Shown: one piece after another, positions 8,933 through 19,983 of the stretch
How positions within the stretch are numbered: the first letter of the stretch is position 1
Layout of the letters: each line of letters opens with the position of its first letter
Assembly (NCBI GenBank): GCA_030684835.1
Contig: JAUXWZ010000085.1
Coordinates: forward strand, 1 to 64,000
DNA: 64,000 nucleotides
Reading direction: 5' to 3'
From: Beijerinckiaceae bacterium
Lineage (GTDB): Bacteria > Pseudomonadota > Alphaproteobacteria > Rhizobiales > Beijerinckiaceae
Position numbers and translations under genes: made by a program
Notes under the pieces: model-generated
What the model saw: the letters and a program-made list of their open reading frames with translations, nothing else
Database searches by the model: none
What the model was told of the DNA's origin: nothing

Positions 8933-9373
8933 ATGAAACCCTCACGAGACTATCCTGATCGCCCGATCTTGTGCGCCAGCGCCGCCGTGTTCCGCGATGG
9001 ACGCGTGTTGCTGGGGTCGCGCCGCAACCCGCCCTACGATCAGGTATTCAGCCTGCCGGGCGGGCTTGTTGAAAGCGGCGAGACGCTTGAGGAGGCGGCA
9101 ATCCGGGAGGTCGAGGAGGAGACGGGCGTTCGTGGCGAAATCGTCTGCTTCAATGGCTGGCGCGAAATCATCCATCGCGACGAGGACAACCGTGTACACC
9201 GCCATTACGTGATCGCGTCCTTTGTGGCGCGCTGGGTGGCGGGAGAAGGCGCGCCCAGCGAAGAACTTGGCCGCGTCATGTGGGCAGACGACGAGGAGAT
9301 GCGCACGCTGCCGCTCACCAACGGGCTCGCCGAACTTCTGCAGCACGCCCGAGGCCTGCTCGGCTCCCCATGA
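8933..9373 (+). CDS. NUDIX hydrolase
   Basis: Nudix box GGLVESGETLEEAAIREVEEETGV. Confidence 0.92.
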   Translation: MKPSRDYPDRPILCASAAVFRDGRVLLGSRRNPPYDQVFSLPGGLVESGETLEEAAIREVEEETGVRGEIVCFNGWREIIHRDEDNRVHRHYVIASFVARWVAGEGAPSEELGRVMWADDEEMRTLPLTNGLAELLQHARGLLGSP

Positions 9374-9391
9374 GCGCGCGATGAGCATCCC

Positions 9392-9871
9392 ATGAGAATG
9401 CGCAAAGCTGCTGCGACACAACGCCTGAAGCTAACGGCGCGGGTTGCCTGCATGGCGCTTTGCCTTGCCGCATGGCCCGCCAACGGCGCTTTCGCGCAAA
9501 CGCGCACGGCGCCCCCGCAGGGCGCAAACGCCGCTCCGCCCCTGCCCACGCCGGAGCCGCTGGAATCGCCCCCGCCCTACGAGCGCCAATTGCTTCGCTT
9601 GGCCGAAATACTGGGCGCGCTGGCCTGGCTCACCGAATTATGCGGCGACCGCCCCGGCGATCAATGGCGCCAGCAAATGGCCACGCTTATGGAAGCTGAA
9701 GCGGCGACCACGCGGCGACGAGAACGCCTTGCAGGCTCGTATAACCGGGGCTTTCGCGGCTACAGCGCCATGCACCGACGCTGTACGCCCAGCGCACAGC
9801 TTGTGATCACCCGCTTTCTGGATGAAGGCGGGCGGATAGCGCGCGATGTAGCCAATCGCTTCAGTGGCTAA
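9392..9871 (+). CDS. TIGR02301-like exported protein of unknown function
   Basis: Signal peptide; YERQLLRLAEILGALAWLTELCG...WRQQMATLMEAE...FRGYSAMHRRCTPSAQLVITRFLDEG. Confidence 0.7.
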   Translation: MRMRKAAATQRLKLTARVACMALCLAAWPANGAFAQTRTAPPQGANAAPPLPTPEPLESPPPYERQLLRLAEILGALAWLTELCGDRPGDQWRQQMATLMEAEAATTRRRERLAGSYNRGFRGYSAMHRRCTPSAQLVITRFLDEGGRIARDVANRFSG

Positions 9872-9932
9872 CGCATTAACCTTCGCTAACGACTTTCCTC
9901 GCGAAGGGCTGGCGTTTTGATAGGTTGCAGGC

Positions 9933-10190
9933 ATGAAAGCTGAGGCGCCCATCTCCATCGACGAATACAACGCAGCCGAAGAACAGCGCGCTGCATCGAG
10001 CTTTGTCGCCGAGTCGTTCGCCGAGGGAATTCTGTCGGGCATCGAGCCGGCGAATCTCGCCCATGCAGCCATCACGGCCGCGCTTAACGAGCTGATCGCC
10101 TGGAACGGCGAGGAAGCCGTCGCCAAATACGCCGAAGACCTCGCCCGTCGCATCAGGCTTGGCGAATTCTACGCGCTGAACCGGCATTGA
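9933..10190 (+). CDS. Conserved small hypothetical protein
   Basis: 85-aa ORF MKAEAPISIDEYNAAEEQ... between coding genes with coding-like composition. Confidence 0.5.
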   Translation: MKAEAPISIDEYNAAEEQRAASSFVAESFAEGILSGIEPANLAHAAITAALNELIAWNGEEAVAKYAEDLARRIRLGEFYALNRH

Positions 10191-10264
10191 GCGGACGGGA
10201 GCTTCACCTTTAGCCTCGCTCGCTAGCGCATCGCGCAGCGTCCGGCTGCGACTGCTATAAGGCG

Positions 10265-10786
10265 ATGATGGCCAAACCACCTCAATCTACGCGTACGCAG
10301 CCGCGCGAAACGACCTCTGCGCCATCGCGCGATCTCGCCGCTTTGCCTGAGCGCGTGCGCGCCATGCGCGAACTTATTCTCGAAGCGGTCGAGTCCGGCG
10401 ACATCGAAGACCTGCGCCGCCCCATTGAGCGCAATGAAACGTTGCCAATCTTCGCCACGGGCGCCGAGAGGCCGCGCACGTTTGCCGACGTCGTGGGATT
10501 TTTGAAAGCGCAATCGTTTGACGCGCAAAGCCGCGAGACGCTTGCGATCATCGCGGCCATCTTCGATCAGGCATATGCAAAGATTACGCGCGGGCCTGTG
10601 GTGACATACGAATGGCCAGCGTTCGCCGCGCGCTCGATGGGCGAGGCTGGCGATGAAGAACGTCGCGAGATGTGGCGCTGTGTGCGCTTTGCGGATTTCG
10701 CATCATCAAGCGACAAGGCGCCCGCCATCGAGCGCATCGGCATCGGCGCCGATGGCACGTGGCATTATTTTGTCGCGAACAGTTAG
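10265..10786 (+). CDS. Hypothetical protein
   Basis: 173-aa ORF with a coherent amphipathic sequence; ends 2 bp before the convergent dihydroorotase gene. Confidence 0.6.
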   Translation: MMAKPPQSTRTQPRETTSAPSRDLAALPERVRAMRELILEAVESGDIEDLRRPIERNETLPIFATGAERPRTFADVVGFLKAQSFDAQSRETLAIIAAIFDQAYAKITRGPVVTYEWPAFAARSMGEAGDEERREMWRCVRFADFASSSDKAPAIERIGIGADGTWHYFVANS

Positions 10787-10788
10787 GC

Positions 10789-12114
10789 CTACAGCGCCTG
10801 CACAAAACGCACCGGCTCGCCCTGTGCTGGCGTGACTATTTCGCCCTGCCACATCACCTGATGGCCGCGCACGAATGTGCCTACCGGCCAGCCCGTCACC
10901 TGCTTGCCGTTGTAGGGCGTCCACCCCGCGCGTGAGGCGATCCACGCGTCGGTGATCGTCTCGCGACGCTTCATGTCGACGACCGTAAAATCACCATCGT
11001 AGCCCACCGCGATTCGGCCTTTACGCGCAATCTGGAAAATGCGCGCAGGCCCCGCGCTCGACAAATCGACGAACCGCTGGAGCGACAGACGACCCGCATT
11101 GACGTGATCGAGCATCACGGGCACGAGCGTTTGCACGCCTGTCATGCCGGATGGCGAGTCGGGGTAGGGCTTGGCCTTTTCTTCCAGCGTGTGCGGCGCG
11201 TGATCCGAACCAAGCACATCAACGATTCCCAACTGCACGCCGCGCCAGATCCCATCGCGGTGGCGCGCCTCACGCACAGGCGGATTCATCTGCAACTTCG
11301 TGCCGAGCGTCGCGTAGAGGCTTGAATCAAGCGTGAGGTGATGGGTCGTCGCTTCCGCAGTCGCAACATCCTTGTGATGGCTGAGAAACTCGATCTCCTC
11401 TTCCGTCGAGATATGCAGCACGTGGATCGCAGCGCCCTTCTCGCGCGCGATATGCACAAGGCGTTGCGTGCATTGAAGCGCCGTCGTCACATCGCGCCAG
11501 ACATGATGCGAATTGGGATCGCCCTTGACGCGCAGCGGCTTGCGCTCCTCCAGCCGGAACTCGTCTTCGGAGTGGAACGCGGCGCGGCGCGATGTCTTTT
11601 CGAGGATGGACGAAACGCCCGGATCGTCGGCGACCAGCAGTGAGCCCGTGGACGAGCCCATGAACACCTTGATGCCCGCTGATCCCGGCAGGCGCTCGAG
11701 TTCGGGCACGTCCTTCGCGTTCTCGTGCGTGCCGCCGACCCAGAACGCGAAATCGCAATGCATGCGATGTGTGCCCAGACGGACCTTTTCAGCCAGTGTT
11801 TCGGCGGTGGTCGTCAGCGGGTTCGTGTTCGGCATTTCGAAGACGGCGGTGACGCCGCCCAGCGCTGCGCTGCGCGACCCGGTTTCAAGGTCTTCCTTAT
11901 GGGTGAGACCGGGCTCACGAAAATGCACCTGACTGTCGATGACGCCGGGAAGCACATGAAGGCCCTTGCAATCGATCCGCTTGCCCGCGGACCAATGCGA
12001 GAGATCGCCGATTGCGACGATGATGCCGTTCGTCACCGCCACATCGCGAACGCCCTCGCCATCCTGATTGACGATTGTGCCGCCGGTGAGGATGAGATCG
12101 CAGGTCTGGGCCAT
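10789..12114 (-). CDS. Dihydroorotase / cyclic amidohydrolase (PyrC/AllB type)
   Basis: DLILTGGTIVNQDGEGVRDVAVTNGIIVAIGDL, PGVIDSQVHFREPGLTHKEDLETGSRSAALGGVTAVFEMPNTNP, SDHAPH. Start placed at internal MAQTCDL. Confidence 0.85.
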   Translation of the reverse strand: MAQTCDLILTGGTIVNQDGEGVRDVAVTNGIIVAIGDLSHWSAGKRIDCKGLHVLPGVIDSQVHFREPGLTHKEDLETGSRSAALGGVTAVFEMPNTNPLTTTAETLAEKVRLGTHRMHCDFAFWVGGTHENAKDVPELERLPGSAGIKVFMGSSTGSLLVADDPGVSSILEKTSRRAAFHSEDEFRLEERKPLRVKGDPNSHHVWRDVTTALQCTQRLVHIAREKGAAIHVLHISTEEEIEFLSHHKDVATAEATTHHLTLDSSLYATLGTKLQMNPPVREARHRDGIWRGVQLGIVDVLGSDHAPHTLEEKAKPYPDSPSGMTGVQTLVPVMLDHVNAGRLSLQRFVDLSSAGPARIFQIARKGRIAVGYDGDFTVVDMKRRETITDAWIASRAGWTPYNGKQVTGWPVGTFVRGHQVMWQGEIVTPAQGEPVRFVQAL

Positions 12115-12261
12115 TGAGAAGCCTTCCATGTTCGCATGTGGCGCTTGTATGCCGACGGCGGGGGCTTACCTGTATGCTGGACCGTGAGCAAGCAAAGACC
12201 TGCTGGCAAAACCTGCTGGCACTACGTGCGGACACGCGGGCAATCAGGATTGGCGGGCAAA

Positions 12262-13113
12262 ATGCCAGGTGCGCAAAGCGAAGCAAAGGTGGCTCTGCTG
12301 GGAGCGCGCGCGGTGCTGCGCATCAGCGGCGCCGACGCGCGCACGTGGCTGCAGGGCCTCGTCACAAACGACGTGGAGCATATTGCGGCGGGCGAGGCTC
12401 GTTTCGCCGCGTTCCTGACGCCGCAGGGCAAGATCATCGCGGACTTCTTCATCGTCCCGGATGGCGACGGGCTCCTTCTGGACTGCGCCGCAGATGCGGC
12501 GGCCGGGCTCGCGAAGCGGCTCACCATGTACAAGCTGCGGGCGCAGGTTGCGGTCAGCGACGTCAGCGGATCGCTTGCCGTAGCCGCCGGCTGGGGCGGG
12601 CCCGGACCGCTTGCGACACAAGGACGCATTTTTGACGATCCCCGCGATGCGCGTCTCGGCTGGCGAGTGATCGCGCCGCCGAGCGAGATCGAGAAGCTGG
12701 GCGAACCGGCGTCTGAAAGTGAGTGGCAGGCGCACCGGATCGCGTGCGGAACGCCGGAAGGCGGCGTTGATTTTGTCTGGGGCGACACGTTTCCGCACGA
12801 GGCGAACATGGATCGCCTGAACGGAATCGACTTCAAGAAAGGCTGCTATGTGGGCCAGGAAGTCGTCTCCCGCGTACAGCATCGCGGGCTGGCGCGAAAA
12901 AGAGTGTCGCAGGTCCGCATCACCGGCGCGGCGCCACCGCCGGGGACGGAAGTCTTTGCGGGCGACATTGCAATCGGCGTCATGGGCTCGTCGGCGGGCG
13001 GCGCGGGGCTCGCGCTCCTGCGGCTCGACAAGGCGGAGGACGCGCGCGCGGGTGGACGGGCGCTGACAGCGCAGGACGCCACACTCTCCGTGATTACACC
13101 ACCCGTGACTTGA
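12262..13113 (+). CDS. ygfZ: Folate-binding protein YgfZ/GcvT-like
   Basis: LRISGADARTWLQGLVTNDV and signature KKGCYVGQEVVSRVQHRG; ATG at 12262. Confidence 0.9.
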   Translation: MPGAQSEAKVALLGARAVLRISGADARTWLQGLVTNDVEHIAAGEARFAAFLTPQGKIIADFFIVPDGDGLLLDCAADAAAGLAKRLTMYKLRAQVAVSDVSGSLAVAAGWGGPGPLATQGRIFDDPRDARLGWRVIAPPSEIEKLGEPASESEWQAHRIACGTPEGGVDFVWGDTFPHEANMDRLNGIDFKKGCYVGQEVVSRVQHRGLARKRVSQVRITGAAPPPGTEVFAGDIAIGVMGSSAGGAGLALLRLDKAEDARAGGRALTAQDATLSVITPPVT

Positions 13114-13170
13114 CCTTACGCGGCGCTGACTAAATTGATAGGACAAGTCTCAACCGGCGGCGGATCGGAC

Positions 13171-13479
13171 ATGCTCGCGACTCAAGACCTTGAAGAAAAA
13201 GCGGAAGAGGTCGCCCAACTGATGGGCATCATCTCCAATGCGCGCCGCCTGCTCATCCTGTGCAAGCTCGCAGACGCTGGCGAGATGAACGTGTCCCGGC
13301 TCGTCGAAGAGGTGGGCCTCAGCCAGTCCGCGCTCTCCCAGCATCTCGCCATCATGCGCGCGTGCGGCCTTGTGACGACGCGCAAGGAAGGGCTGAACGT
13401 CCATTACCGGATTGCCGACCCGCGCGCGTATGAACTCATGCAGGCGCTGCAGAAAATCTACTGTCCGCCAGACGCATGA
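13171..13479 (+). CDS. ArsR/SmtB-family transcriptional regulator
   Basis: NARRLLILCKLADAGEMNVSRLVEEVGLSQSALSQHLAIMRACGLVTTRKEGLNVHYRIAD winged HTH; ATG at 13171. Confidence 0.88.
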   Translation: MLATQDLEEKAEEVAQLMGIISNARRLLILCKLADAGEMNVSRLVEEVGLSQSALSQHLAIMRACGLVTTRKEGLNVHYRIADPRAYELMQALQKIYCPPDA

Positions 13480-13489
13480 ACTTGGCGTC

Positions 13490-14863
13490 TCAGCCGGGCT
13501 CGCGCCGCGTCGGATCAAAGCGCTTCTGCAAACCACTCCAGCAATCAGCGTAGCTGTCATCGAGCGTGGGAAGCTCTGACGCCCATCTTGTCACGCGCTG
13601 GGGAAACCGCGTTTCAAACATAAACGCCATGGTGCCTGATTGCTTCACGGGCTTCAGGTCGGCATTGCTGGCGTGCTCGAACGAGGTGTCGTCCGGCCCG
13701 TGCGGGAGCATGGAATTATGCAGGCTCATGCCGCCGGGTCGGAAGCCCTCGGGCTTGGCGTCATAGACGCCATAGATGAGACCCATGAATTCCGACATGA
13801 TGTTTCGGTGATACCAGGGCGGGCGGAACGTGTTCTCCGCCACCATCCATCGATCTGGAAAGATCACGAAATCGATGTTCGCCGTGCCAGGCGTTTCCGA
13901 TGGCGCCGTCAACACCGTGAAGATGGACGGATCGGGATGATCGAACATCAATGCGCCCACCGGCGAAAACCGGCGCAGATCATATTTATAAGGCGCGTAA
14001 TTTCCATGCCAGGCGACGACATCGAGCGGCGATTGCGCAATCTGGCTGCAGAACAATTCCCCGCCCCATTTCGCAAACAGCATCGACGGCGCCTCACGAT
14101 CCTCGAAGTCCGCTACGGGGGTGAGAAAGTCGCGCGGATTTGCGAGGCAGTTTGCGCCGATGGGACCGCGATCGGGCAGCGTGAACGAGGCGCCGTAATT
14201 CTCACAGACATAGCCGCGCACCGGCCCACCCAGCAATTGCGCGCGAAAGATTACCCCGCGGGGGATAACGCAGATTTCACCCGGCGCCACATCAATGACG
14301 CCAAATTCCGTCGCGAGGCGTAATTGGTTTTCCTGCACGACGATCAGCATTTCGCCATCGCAGTTCATGAAATATTCGTCACGCATCGAGCCCGTGACGA
14401 AGAGATAATGCGCCGCCATACCCGTGCGCGTATCCGCATCGCCTGCCGTGGTGACTGTGCAGAGCCCGGTAATGAAACTGAGATCACTCTGGGGAACTGG
14501 AATCGGGCCCCAGCGCAACTGGCCGAGCGGCAATTGGCTCTCATCGCGTGCGAGGGGCGCGGTGCGCAACAGGCCTGCATCGACGCGCGTAAATCGCCCC
14601 GCATGCTTGACGCCCGGGTGAATGCGATAAAGCCACGAGCGCTGATTGGAGGCCTGCGGCATCGTGAAGGCGGTACCAGACAATTGCTCAGCGTAGAGGC
14701 CGTAATTGCACTTCTGCGGCGAGTTTCGTCCAACCGGCAGCGCGCCAGTCAACGCCTCGGTTTCAAACGAATTTCCAAAGCCGCTCATGTACGAAAGCGC
14801 GTCTGACATTGGTCCGCCTCCAGCCTCCCCACATCGCCCGGCCTTTAGCTGCGGACGCAGCAT
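13490..14863 (-). CDS. hmgA: Homogentisate 1,2-dioxygenase
   Basis: [78 protein letters not shown]. Confidence 0.96.
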   Translation of the reverse strand: MLRPQLKAGRCGEAGGGPMSDALSYMSGFGNSFETEALTGALPVGRNSPQKCNYGLYAEQLSGTAFTMPQASNQRSWLYRIHPGVKHAGRFTRVDAGLLRTAPLARDESQLPLGQLRWGPIPVPQSDLSFITGLCTVTTAGDADTRTGMAAHYLFVTGSMRDEYFMNCDGEMLIVVQENQLRLATEFGVIDVAPGEICVIPRGVIFRAQLLGGPVRGYVCENYGASFTLPDRGPIGANCLANPRDFLTPVADFEDREAPSMLFAKWGGELFCSQIAQSPLDVVAWHGNYAPYKYDLRRFSPVGALMFDHPDPSIFTVLTAPSETPGTANIDFVIFPDRWMVAENTFRPPWYHRNIMSEFMGLIYGVYDAKPEGFRPGGMSLHNSMLPHGPDDTSFEHASNADLKPVKQSGTMAFMFETRFPQRVTRWASELPTLDDSYADCWSGLQKRFDPTRREPG

Positions 14864-14887
14864 GCATGGCGCATGGAGTGGGGCTGG

Positions 14888-16687
14888 TCAATCCGCGCTC
14901 TTGGCCGCCTTGCGCGCACGCGGAGCGCGCCGACGCGCGGGCGTCAGATCGAGGTCAATTGTGCAGACCAATCCGCCCGGCTCGTAACGCCGGTCAACGC
15001 GGGCGCCCGGCAAACCGCGCTCGATAAGCGTCGAGCCAAAACCGGACGATGTCGGCCGCTCAACGGGCGGGCCGCCGCTCTCGCGCCAAAGGATGGAAAG
15101 CTTGTCGCGTGGGCCCCGCGTATAGGTCCACGTGAGATCGACCTGCCCTGTGGGCGAAGACAGGGAGCCGTGCTTGGCCGCGTTGGTTCCCAACTCGTGC
15201 AGCGCGAGCGCGAGTGGAACGGCAAATTGTTGTGGGAGGCGCACGCGTGGACCGTCCATGTGCAGGCGCTTCTCCTGTCCGCCCAGATAATGCGCGAGCT
15301 GTTTTGCCAGGAGTTCGCCAAGGTCTGCGCCGCGCCAGTGCATCTCGCTCAAAAGATCATGCGCCGCGGCCATGGCCGATAGTCTGCCAGAGAGGGACGC
15401 GACAAATTCCTCCAGATTGCGCGCACGCGGCGCGGTCAAACGCACCAGTGACTGGATGACCGCAACGGAATTTTTCACACGGTGCAGCAGCTCGCGCGTC
15501 ATCAAGCGCTGGACGCGCGCCCATTCCCTTCTCTCGGAGATGTCGCGCACAAGGCTCAGCACCATGAGCTCACCGTCCATGGTCATGGAGACAGCGCTCA
15601 CCTCCACGGGGAACGTCGATCCGTCCCGCCGTTTATGAATGGTCTCGAACAACGTGCCCTCACCGACGCGTGCGAGGTCTTCACTCAGCGCGCCAACGGT
15701 TTCTGGCGAGCGCAGATCCGCGATGTTCATCTTGAGAAGCGTTTCGCGATCATGACCATATGCGAGCACGGCAGCTTTGTTCGTCTCGATGATGGCGCCG
15801 TCGCGCAAGCGCAGCACGAAAAGAATGTCGCGGGCGTGTTCGGCCAGAAGGCGGTAACGTTCCAGCGCACGCTGCGCGGACAAGCGCGGGCCAATATCGT
15901 GCGCAAGTGACGACACCGCCACCACACGGCCCAAAGCATCGCGCACGGGCGATGCGCTGATCGCGACGTCGACCAGGGCGCCGTCCTTGCGGCGGCGTCT
16001 GCTCTCCAGCCGCACGTGACCGCCGCTTGCAACGTCAGCTATTTTTCGCCTTGCTTCTTCGCGCTGGTCGACCGGCAAAATCAAATCGATTTTCTTGCCG
16101 AGCGCCTCTTTGGCCGAATAACCAAAGAGCCGTTCTGCGCCGGGGTTCCAGGACAGGATTGTGCCATCGAGCGCATACGACTTGATCGCTTCGCTTGATG
16201 ATTCCACCACGGCCGCCAGATGGGCGTTGGCAATCGTGGTTGAGAAACGATCCGTCATGTCCTGATTGACGCCGAATCGGCGCGCGGGGGCGCCTTGCGC
16301 ATCGTAAACGATCCGCAATCTTGTCGAGATCCAGCGAACCTCGCCGTTGCGGAGAATGCGGTACTGGAATTTTACGTTCGTCGCGCCGTCCGCCGTGGCG
16401 ACGCGCAAGGCGTTCTCCACCTGTCCACGGTCATCAGGATGAATGCGATTCATCCATGCCTTCTCGGACGATTCAAGCGCCGCGCGATCAAGGCCGAAAA
16501 TACGGCACATCGTGTCGCTGACGCGAGCCTTTCCGCTGCGCAGATCGCGGTCGAAACTGCCGATCTCGCCAAGCTCTTCCGCCATGCTCCAGAGCTCGCC
16601 AGAGACGGGGTCGGCATGGCTTACGCGCATAGGACCGCCCGCCCCCTCGAGCGGAGGTCTAACGGTTATTGCGGACTCATGGGGCAT
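14888..16687 (-). CDS. Multi-PAS sensor histidine kinase, HWE type
   Basis: Repeated PAS segments; RELLHRVKNSVAVIQSL; ALALHELGTNAAKHGSLS; ILWRESGGPPV (WxE). Confidence 0.88.
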   Translation of the reverse strand: MPHESAITVRPPLEGAGGPMRVSHADPVSGELWSMAEELGEIGSFDRDLRSGKARVSDTMCRIFGLDRAALESSEKAWMNRIHPDDRGQVENALRVATADGATNVKFQYRILRNGEVRWISTRLRIVYDAQGAPARRFGVNQDMTDRFSTTIANAHLAAVVESSSEAIKSYALDGTILSWNPGAERLFGYSAKEALGKKIDLILPVDQREEARRKIADVASGGHVRLESRRRRKDGALVDVAISASPVRDALGRVVAVSSLAHDIGPRLSAQRALERYRLLAEHARDILFVLRLRDGAIIETNKAAVLAYGHDRETLLKMNIADLRSPETVGALSEDLARVGEGTLFETIHKRRDGSTFPVEVSAVSMTMDGELMVLSLVRDISERREWARVQRLMTRELLHRVKNSVAVIQSLVRLTAPRARNLEEFVASLSGRLSAMAAAHDLLSEMHWRGADLGELLAKQLAHYLGGQEKRLHMDGPRVRLPQQFAVPLALALHELGTNAAKHGSLSSPTGQVDLTWTYTRGPRDKLSILWRESGGPPVERPTSSGFGSTLIERGLPGARVDRRYEPGGLVCTIDLDLTPARRRAPRARKAAKSAD

Positions 16688-16843
16688 GAGCGCCTTCTGC
16701 GAAATTGTTTATCGCCGCACGTGCGACAGCGCCCCCGCTGGCGGCAACTATACGCACGATCGCGGCCGGCACAAGACGCCAGCGAAGCCGCAACTCCCAA
16801 ACGCAACTGCGCTTCAGGCCACGCCAGCGCTTGGGTGGGCACA

Positions 16844-19006
16844 TCAGACAATGGCTCCGCTCGCATCGACGATAACGTCAACGCGTTGAAGGGCCTCGGG
16901 CCGGGAGCTTGCGCCGACAAAAATCTGAATAAGGCCGTCGTCGAGACGACTTTCCATATTTTCATCGAGGTAGGAAAAGTCATTGGCGCGCAAGGTGAAT
17001 TGCACCATCGCCGTTTCGCCCGCGCGTAGCGTGATACGCGCGAAATCTTTCAGTTCGAGCACAGGGCGCGTGACGCGCGCGACCGGATCGCGAATGAACA
17101 GAAAGATGGTTTCGATAGCTTCGCAATCGCCTGTGTTGGCGACGTCGACCGAGACGTTCACCACGCCCTCTCGCGACACGCGGGCGACATCCGTGCGTAA
17201 ATTGCTGCGCTCGAAACAAGCGTAGCCAATGCCCTCGCCAAAGCGCCACCGTGGGGCGTAGGGCGCGTCGAGAAAACTCGTGGACCACCCGTTGTTCGGA
17301 TCGTGGGGGCGCCCTGTCGGCCGCATGCCATAGAAGACCGGCATTTGGCCCAGCGTCGCCGGCCAGGAAACACACAGTTTGGCGGACGGACTGACAGCGC
17401 CGCTCAGCAGATCTGCGAGTGCGGGGCCTGTTTCCGAGCCTGCATGCCAGCAGATGAGAATGGCGGCCGCGCCGTCCACAAGCCAGTCTGGCAAAACGAG
17501 CGGACGGCTGACAGCGAGAACGAGCACGACAGGTTGTCCGCTCTCATAAACCAGGCGCGCAAGATCGAGCTGGCATTGCGGCAGTTCGGGCCGTGTGCGG
17601 CTGCAGGCTTCGCCCGTGGTGAAACGCTCCTCTCCCAGGCATAGAACAATCACGTTCGCATCGGCGGCCGCCAGCCTTGCTTCCTCCGCACCGCCATATA
17701 TCGCGCTCTTCAGGTCGCAACCCTGTGCATATACAATACGGGACGACGCGAAGCCCGCGCGCATGCCGGCAAGTATCGTAATTGAGTCTTCGGCGGCGCC
17801 GGCGGAGGCCCAGGCGCCGAGCTGATCGGCGGGCGCATCGCACATGGGGCCGATCAGCCCAACTCGGGCGGGATTGCGCAGCGGCAAAACCGCATCGTTC
17901 TTGACGAGCACCATCGACTTTTGCGCCGCCTCGCGCGCGAGCGCCCGACGCTTTACACGCCCGTTCGAAATGTCCCTGCCGATGCCGCGATAGGGATCGT
18001 CGAACAGGCCGAGCTGCTCTTTGAATGCAAGCACACGCACGAGCGCTTCGTGAATTTCGTCAAGGGTGACGTCGCCGCGCGCGAGCGCCTCCGGCAGGCC
18101 CTTGTTGTAAGCGTCGCCCATCATGTCGATATCGACGCCAGCCTTCAGCGCGAGGACGCCAGCTTCGCAAAGATCGGCGGCGACTCCGTGATTCACCAGT
18201 TCGGCGATGGCGTTGTAGTCACTGATGATGAGGCCTTCAAAGCCCCATTGCCCGCGCAAGACGTTGCGCAGCAGGCGTTTGTGCGCCGTCATCGCAACGC
18301 CGGCGACGTCCACGAACGCGGGCATGATTGCGGCCACACCCTCTTCCACCACAGCGCGAAACGGCGGCAGATAGATTTCTTCGATCGCGCGCTGAGAGAC
18401 ATCGACCTCGCCGTAGTCGCGGCCAGAGATGACGGCGCTATAAGCGCAGAAATGTTTCGCGCACCCGGCAATGCGCATAAACCCGTCGTCGCCGGGATTT
18501 TGATAGCCGCGCACGCGCGCACGGCCGTATTCAGCGTTCACTAGCGGGTCTTCACCCGCGCTTTCGACGATGCGGCCCCAGCGCGCGTCTCGCGACACAT
18601 CTAGCATCGGCGCAAAGGTCATGTGAATGCCGTCTGTCGCCGCTTCGATGGCGTTGTCGCGAGCGGTTTCTTCCCACAACGCGCGATCGAACGAACAGGC
18701 CTCGGCCAGCGGGACGGGATGGATGGATTTGTGGCCGTGCACCACGTCGAGGCCGAAGAACAGAGGTATGCCCAGCCGGGTCTCTTCCAGGGCCTTGCGC
18801 TGCGCCTCACGAATGAGATCCCGGCCCCACACATTGAGAAGACTGCCGACGCGGCCCTCCTCGATCATCGTGAAGGGATTATGGGGGCCCGGGGGGCCGG
18901 TTTCGATGAGGCCATCCGCAAGCATGGAAAGCTGACCCAGCTTTTCCTCAAGCGTCATGCGCTCCATGAGCGCGTGTATGCGCGCCGAAGGGCGACCCGT
19001 CCTCAT
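16844..19006 (-). CDS. Beta-glucosidase, glycoside hydrolase family 3 (BglX-like)
   Basis: RMTLEEKLGQLSML, GLDVVHGHKSIHPVPLAEACSFD, GFEGLIISDYNAIAEL, C-terminal fibronectin-like domain. Start taken at MRTGRPS. Confidence 0.9.
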   Translation of the reverse strand: MRTGRPSARIHALMERMTLEEKLGQLSMLADGLIETGPPGPHNPFTMIEEGRVGSLLNVWGRDLIREAQRKALEETRLGIPLFFGLDVVHGHKSIHPVPLAEACSFDRALWEETARDNAIEAATDGIHMTFAPMLDVSRDARWGRIVESAGEDPLVNAEYGRARVRGYQNPGDDGFMRIAGCAKHFCAYSAVISGRDYGEVDVSQRAIEEIYLPPFRAVVEEGVAAIMPAFVDVAGVAMTAHKRLLRNVLRGQWGFEGLIISDYNAIAELVNHGVAADLCEAGVLALKAGVDIDMMGDAYNKGLPEALARGDVTLDEIHEALVRVLAFKEQLGLFDDPYRGIGRDISNGRVKRRALAREAAQKSMVLVKNDAVLPLRNPARVGLIGPMCDAPADQLGAWASAGAAEDSITILAGMRAGFASSRIVYAQGCDLKSAIYGGAEEARLAAADANVIVLCLGEERFTTGEACSRTRPELPQCQLDLARLVYESGQPVVLVLAVSRPLVLPDWLVDGAAAILICWHAGSETGPALADLLSGAVSPSAKLCVSWPATLGQMPVFYGMRPTGRPHDPNNGWSTSFLDAPYAPRWRFGEGIGYACFERSNLRTDVARVSREGVVNVSVDVANTGDCEAIETIFLFIRDPVARVTRPVLELKDFARITLRAGETAMVQFTLRANDFSYLDENMESRLDDGLIQIFVGASSRPEALQRVDVIVDASGAIV

Positions 19007-19092
19007 GCCTTGCTCTCCCCGCTTGCGATACCAGCCCTCGCCGCGACCTTCTGCGGCGGAACAAGCGCGGGCGCAAGTCCGAGGTGGAGAGT

Positions 19093-19980
19093 TCAGCGCA
19101 AGAGGGTGGAGCGCACCCACCATCCCGGATGATCGCGACGGATCACTCGGGCGGCGCGGGCCGCGGCATGGCAGGTTTCAAAGAGGGCGAAACACGTGGC
19201 GCCGGAGCCCGACATGCGCGCCAGCTTGGCCCCGCGCGCGGCGCCAAGAACGGCGAGGACGTGGACGATCACAGGCGCCAGCACGCTTGCGGCGTCCTCC
19301 ATGTCGTTTCTGCCCTTGCGAACTTTGGGGACGAGGACATCAAACCGCTCGCTCGCTTCAATGACTGGATGGGCGCCCCAGATGGATCGCTCGCCCCGTT
19401 TGTAGCCGATCTGCGCGAAGACGTCGGGCGTGGATAACGCGACACCAGGATTGACCAGCACGGCAAAGATGGGCGGCAGCGCCAGCGGTGGTCCCACGAT
19501 CTCGCCGCGACCCGACATCATGCGCGCGCGCGGATCGAGGCACACGGGAACATCCGACCCGGTGTCGCGCGCCGCCGCGATGACGCGCGGATCGTCCATC
19601 GACACTTCGTTCAGCCGGGCGAGCAGGCGCAGCGCTGCAGCGGCGTCCGACGAGCCCCCGCCAATGCCCGCGGCAGCGGGCAATCGCTTGGTGAGATGGA
19701 ATGCGCCAACGCGCAAACCATCGACTTGTGCGGCGAGCGCGCGCGCAGCCTTGAGCACAGAATTGTCGTGGGCTGGGCCAGCGGCTGCCGCTTCGGGGCC
19801 ATCGACCTCAATCGACAAATCGTCGCCAGGTTGCAAGGTCAGGCGATCATGAACGCCCGCGAAGACGACGAGACTTTCAAGGTCGTGAAAACCGTCTTCG
19901 CGGCGCCCACAAACGTGGAGCGTGAGATTGACTTTCGCCGGCGCTCTTTCGTCGAGCGCCCCGGGCGCTGCCGCCTGCAT
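19093..19980 (-). CDS. ispE: 4-diphosphocytidyl-2-C-methyl-D-erythritol kinase
   Basis: [63 protein letters not shown]. Confidence 0.94.
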   Translation of the reverse strand: MQAAAPGALDERAPAKVNLTLHVCGRREDGFHDLESLVVFAGVHDRLTLQPGDDLSIEVDGPEAAAAGPAHDNSVLKAARALAAQVDGLRVGAFHLTKRLPAAAGIGGGSSDAAAALRLLARLNEVSMDDPRVIAAARDTGSDVPVCLDPRARMMSGRGEIVGPPLALPPIFAVLVNPGVALSTPDVFAQIGYKRGERSIWGAHPVIEASERFDVLVPKVRKGRNDMEDAASVLAPVIVHVLAVLGAARGAKLARMSGSGATCFALFETCHAAARAARVIRRDHPGWWVRSTLLR

Positions 19981-19983
19981 CCG

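Noticed and set aside
9876-9907. TTAACC-N5-TAAC CtrA-like site and CCTTCGC/GCGAAGG inverted repeat before the 9933 ORF
   Set aside because: The CtrA match is imperfect and the hairpin has a 14-nt loop; not strong enough to call.
12198-12221. ACCTGCTGGCA repeated twice at 13-bp spacing upstream of ygfZ
   Set aside because: Only two short copies; can easily arise by chance and no functional context is evident.
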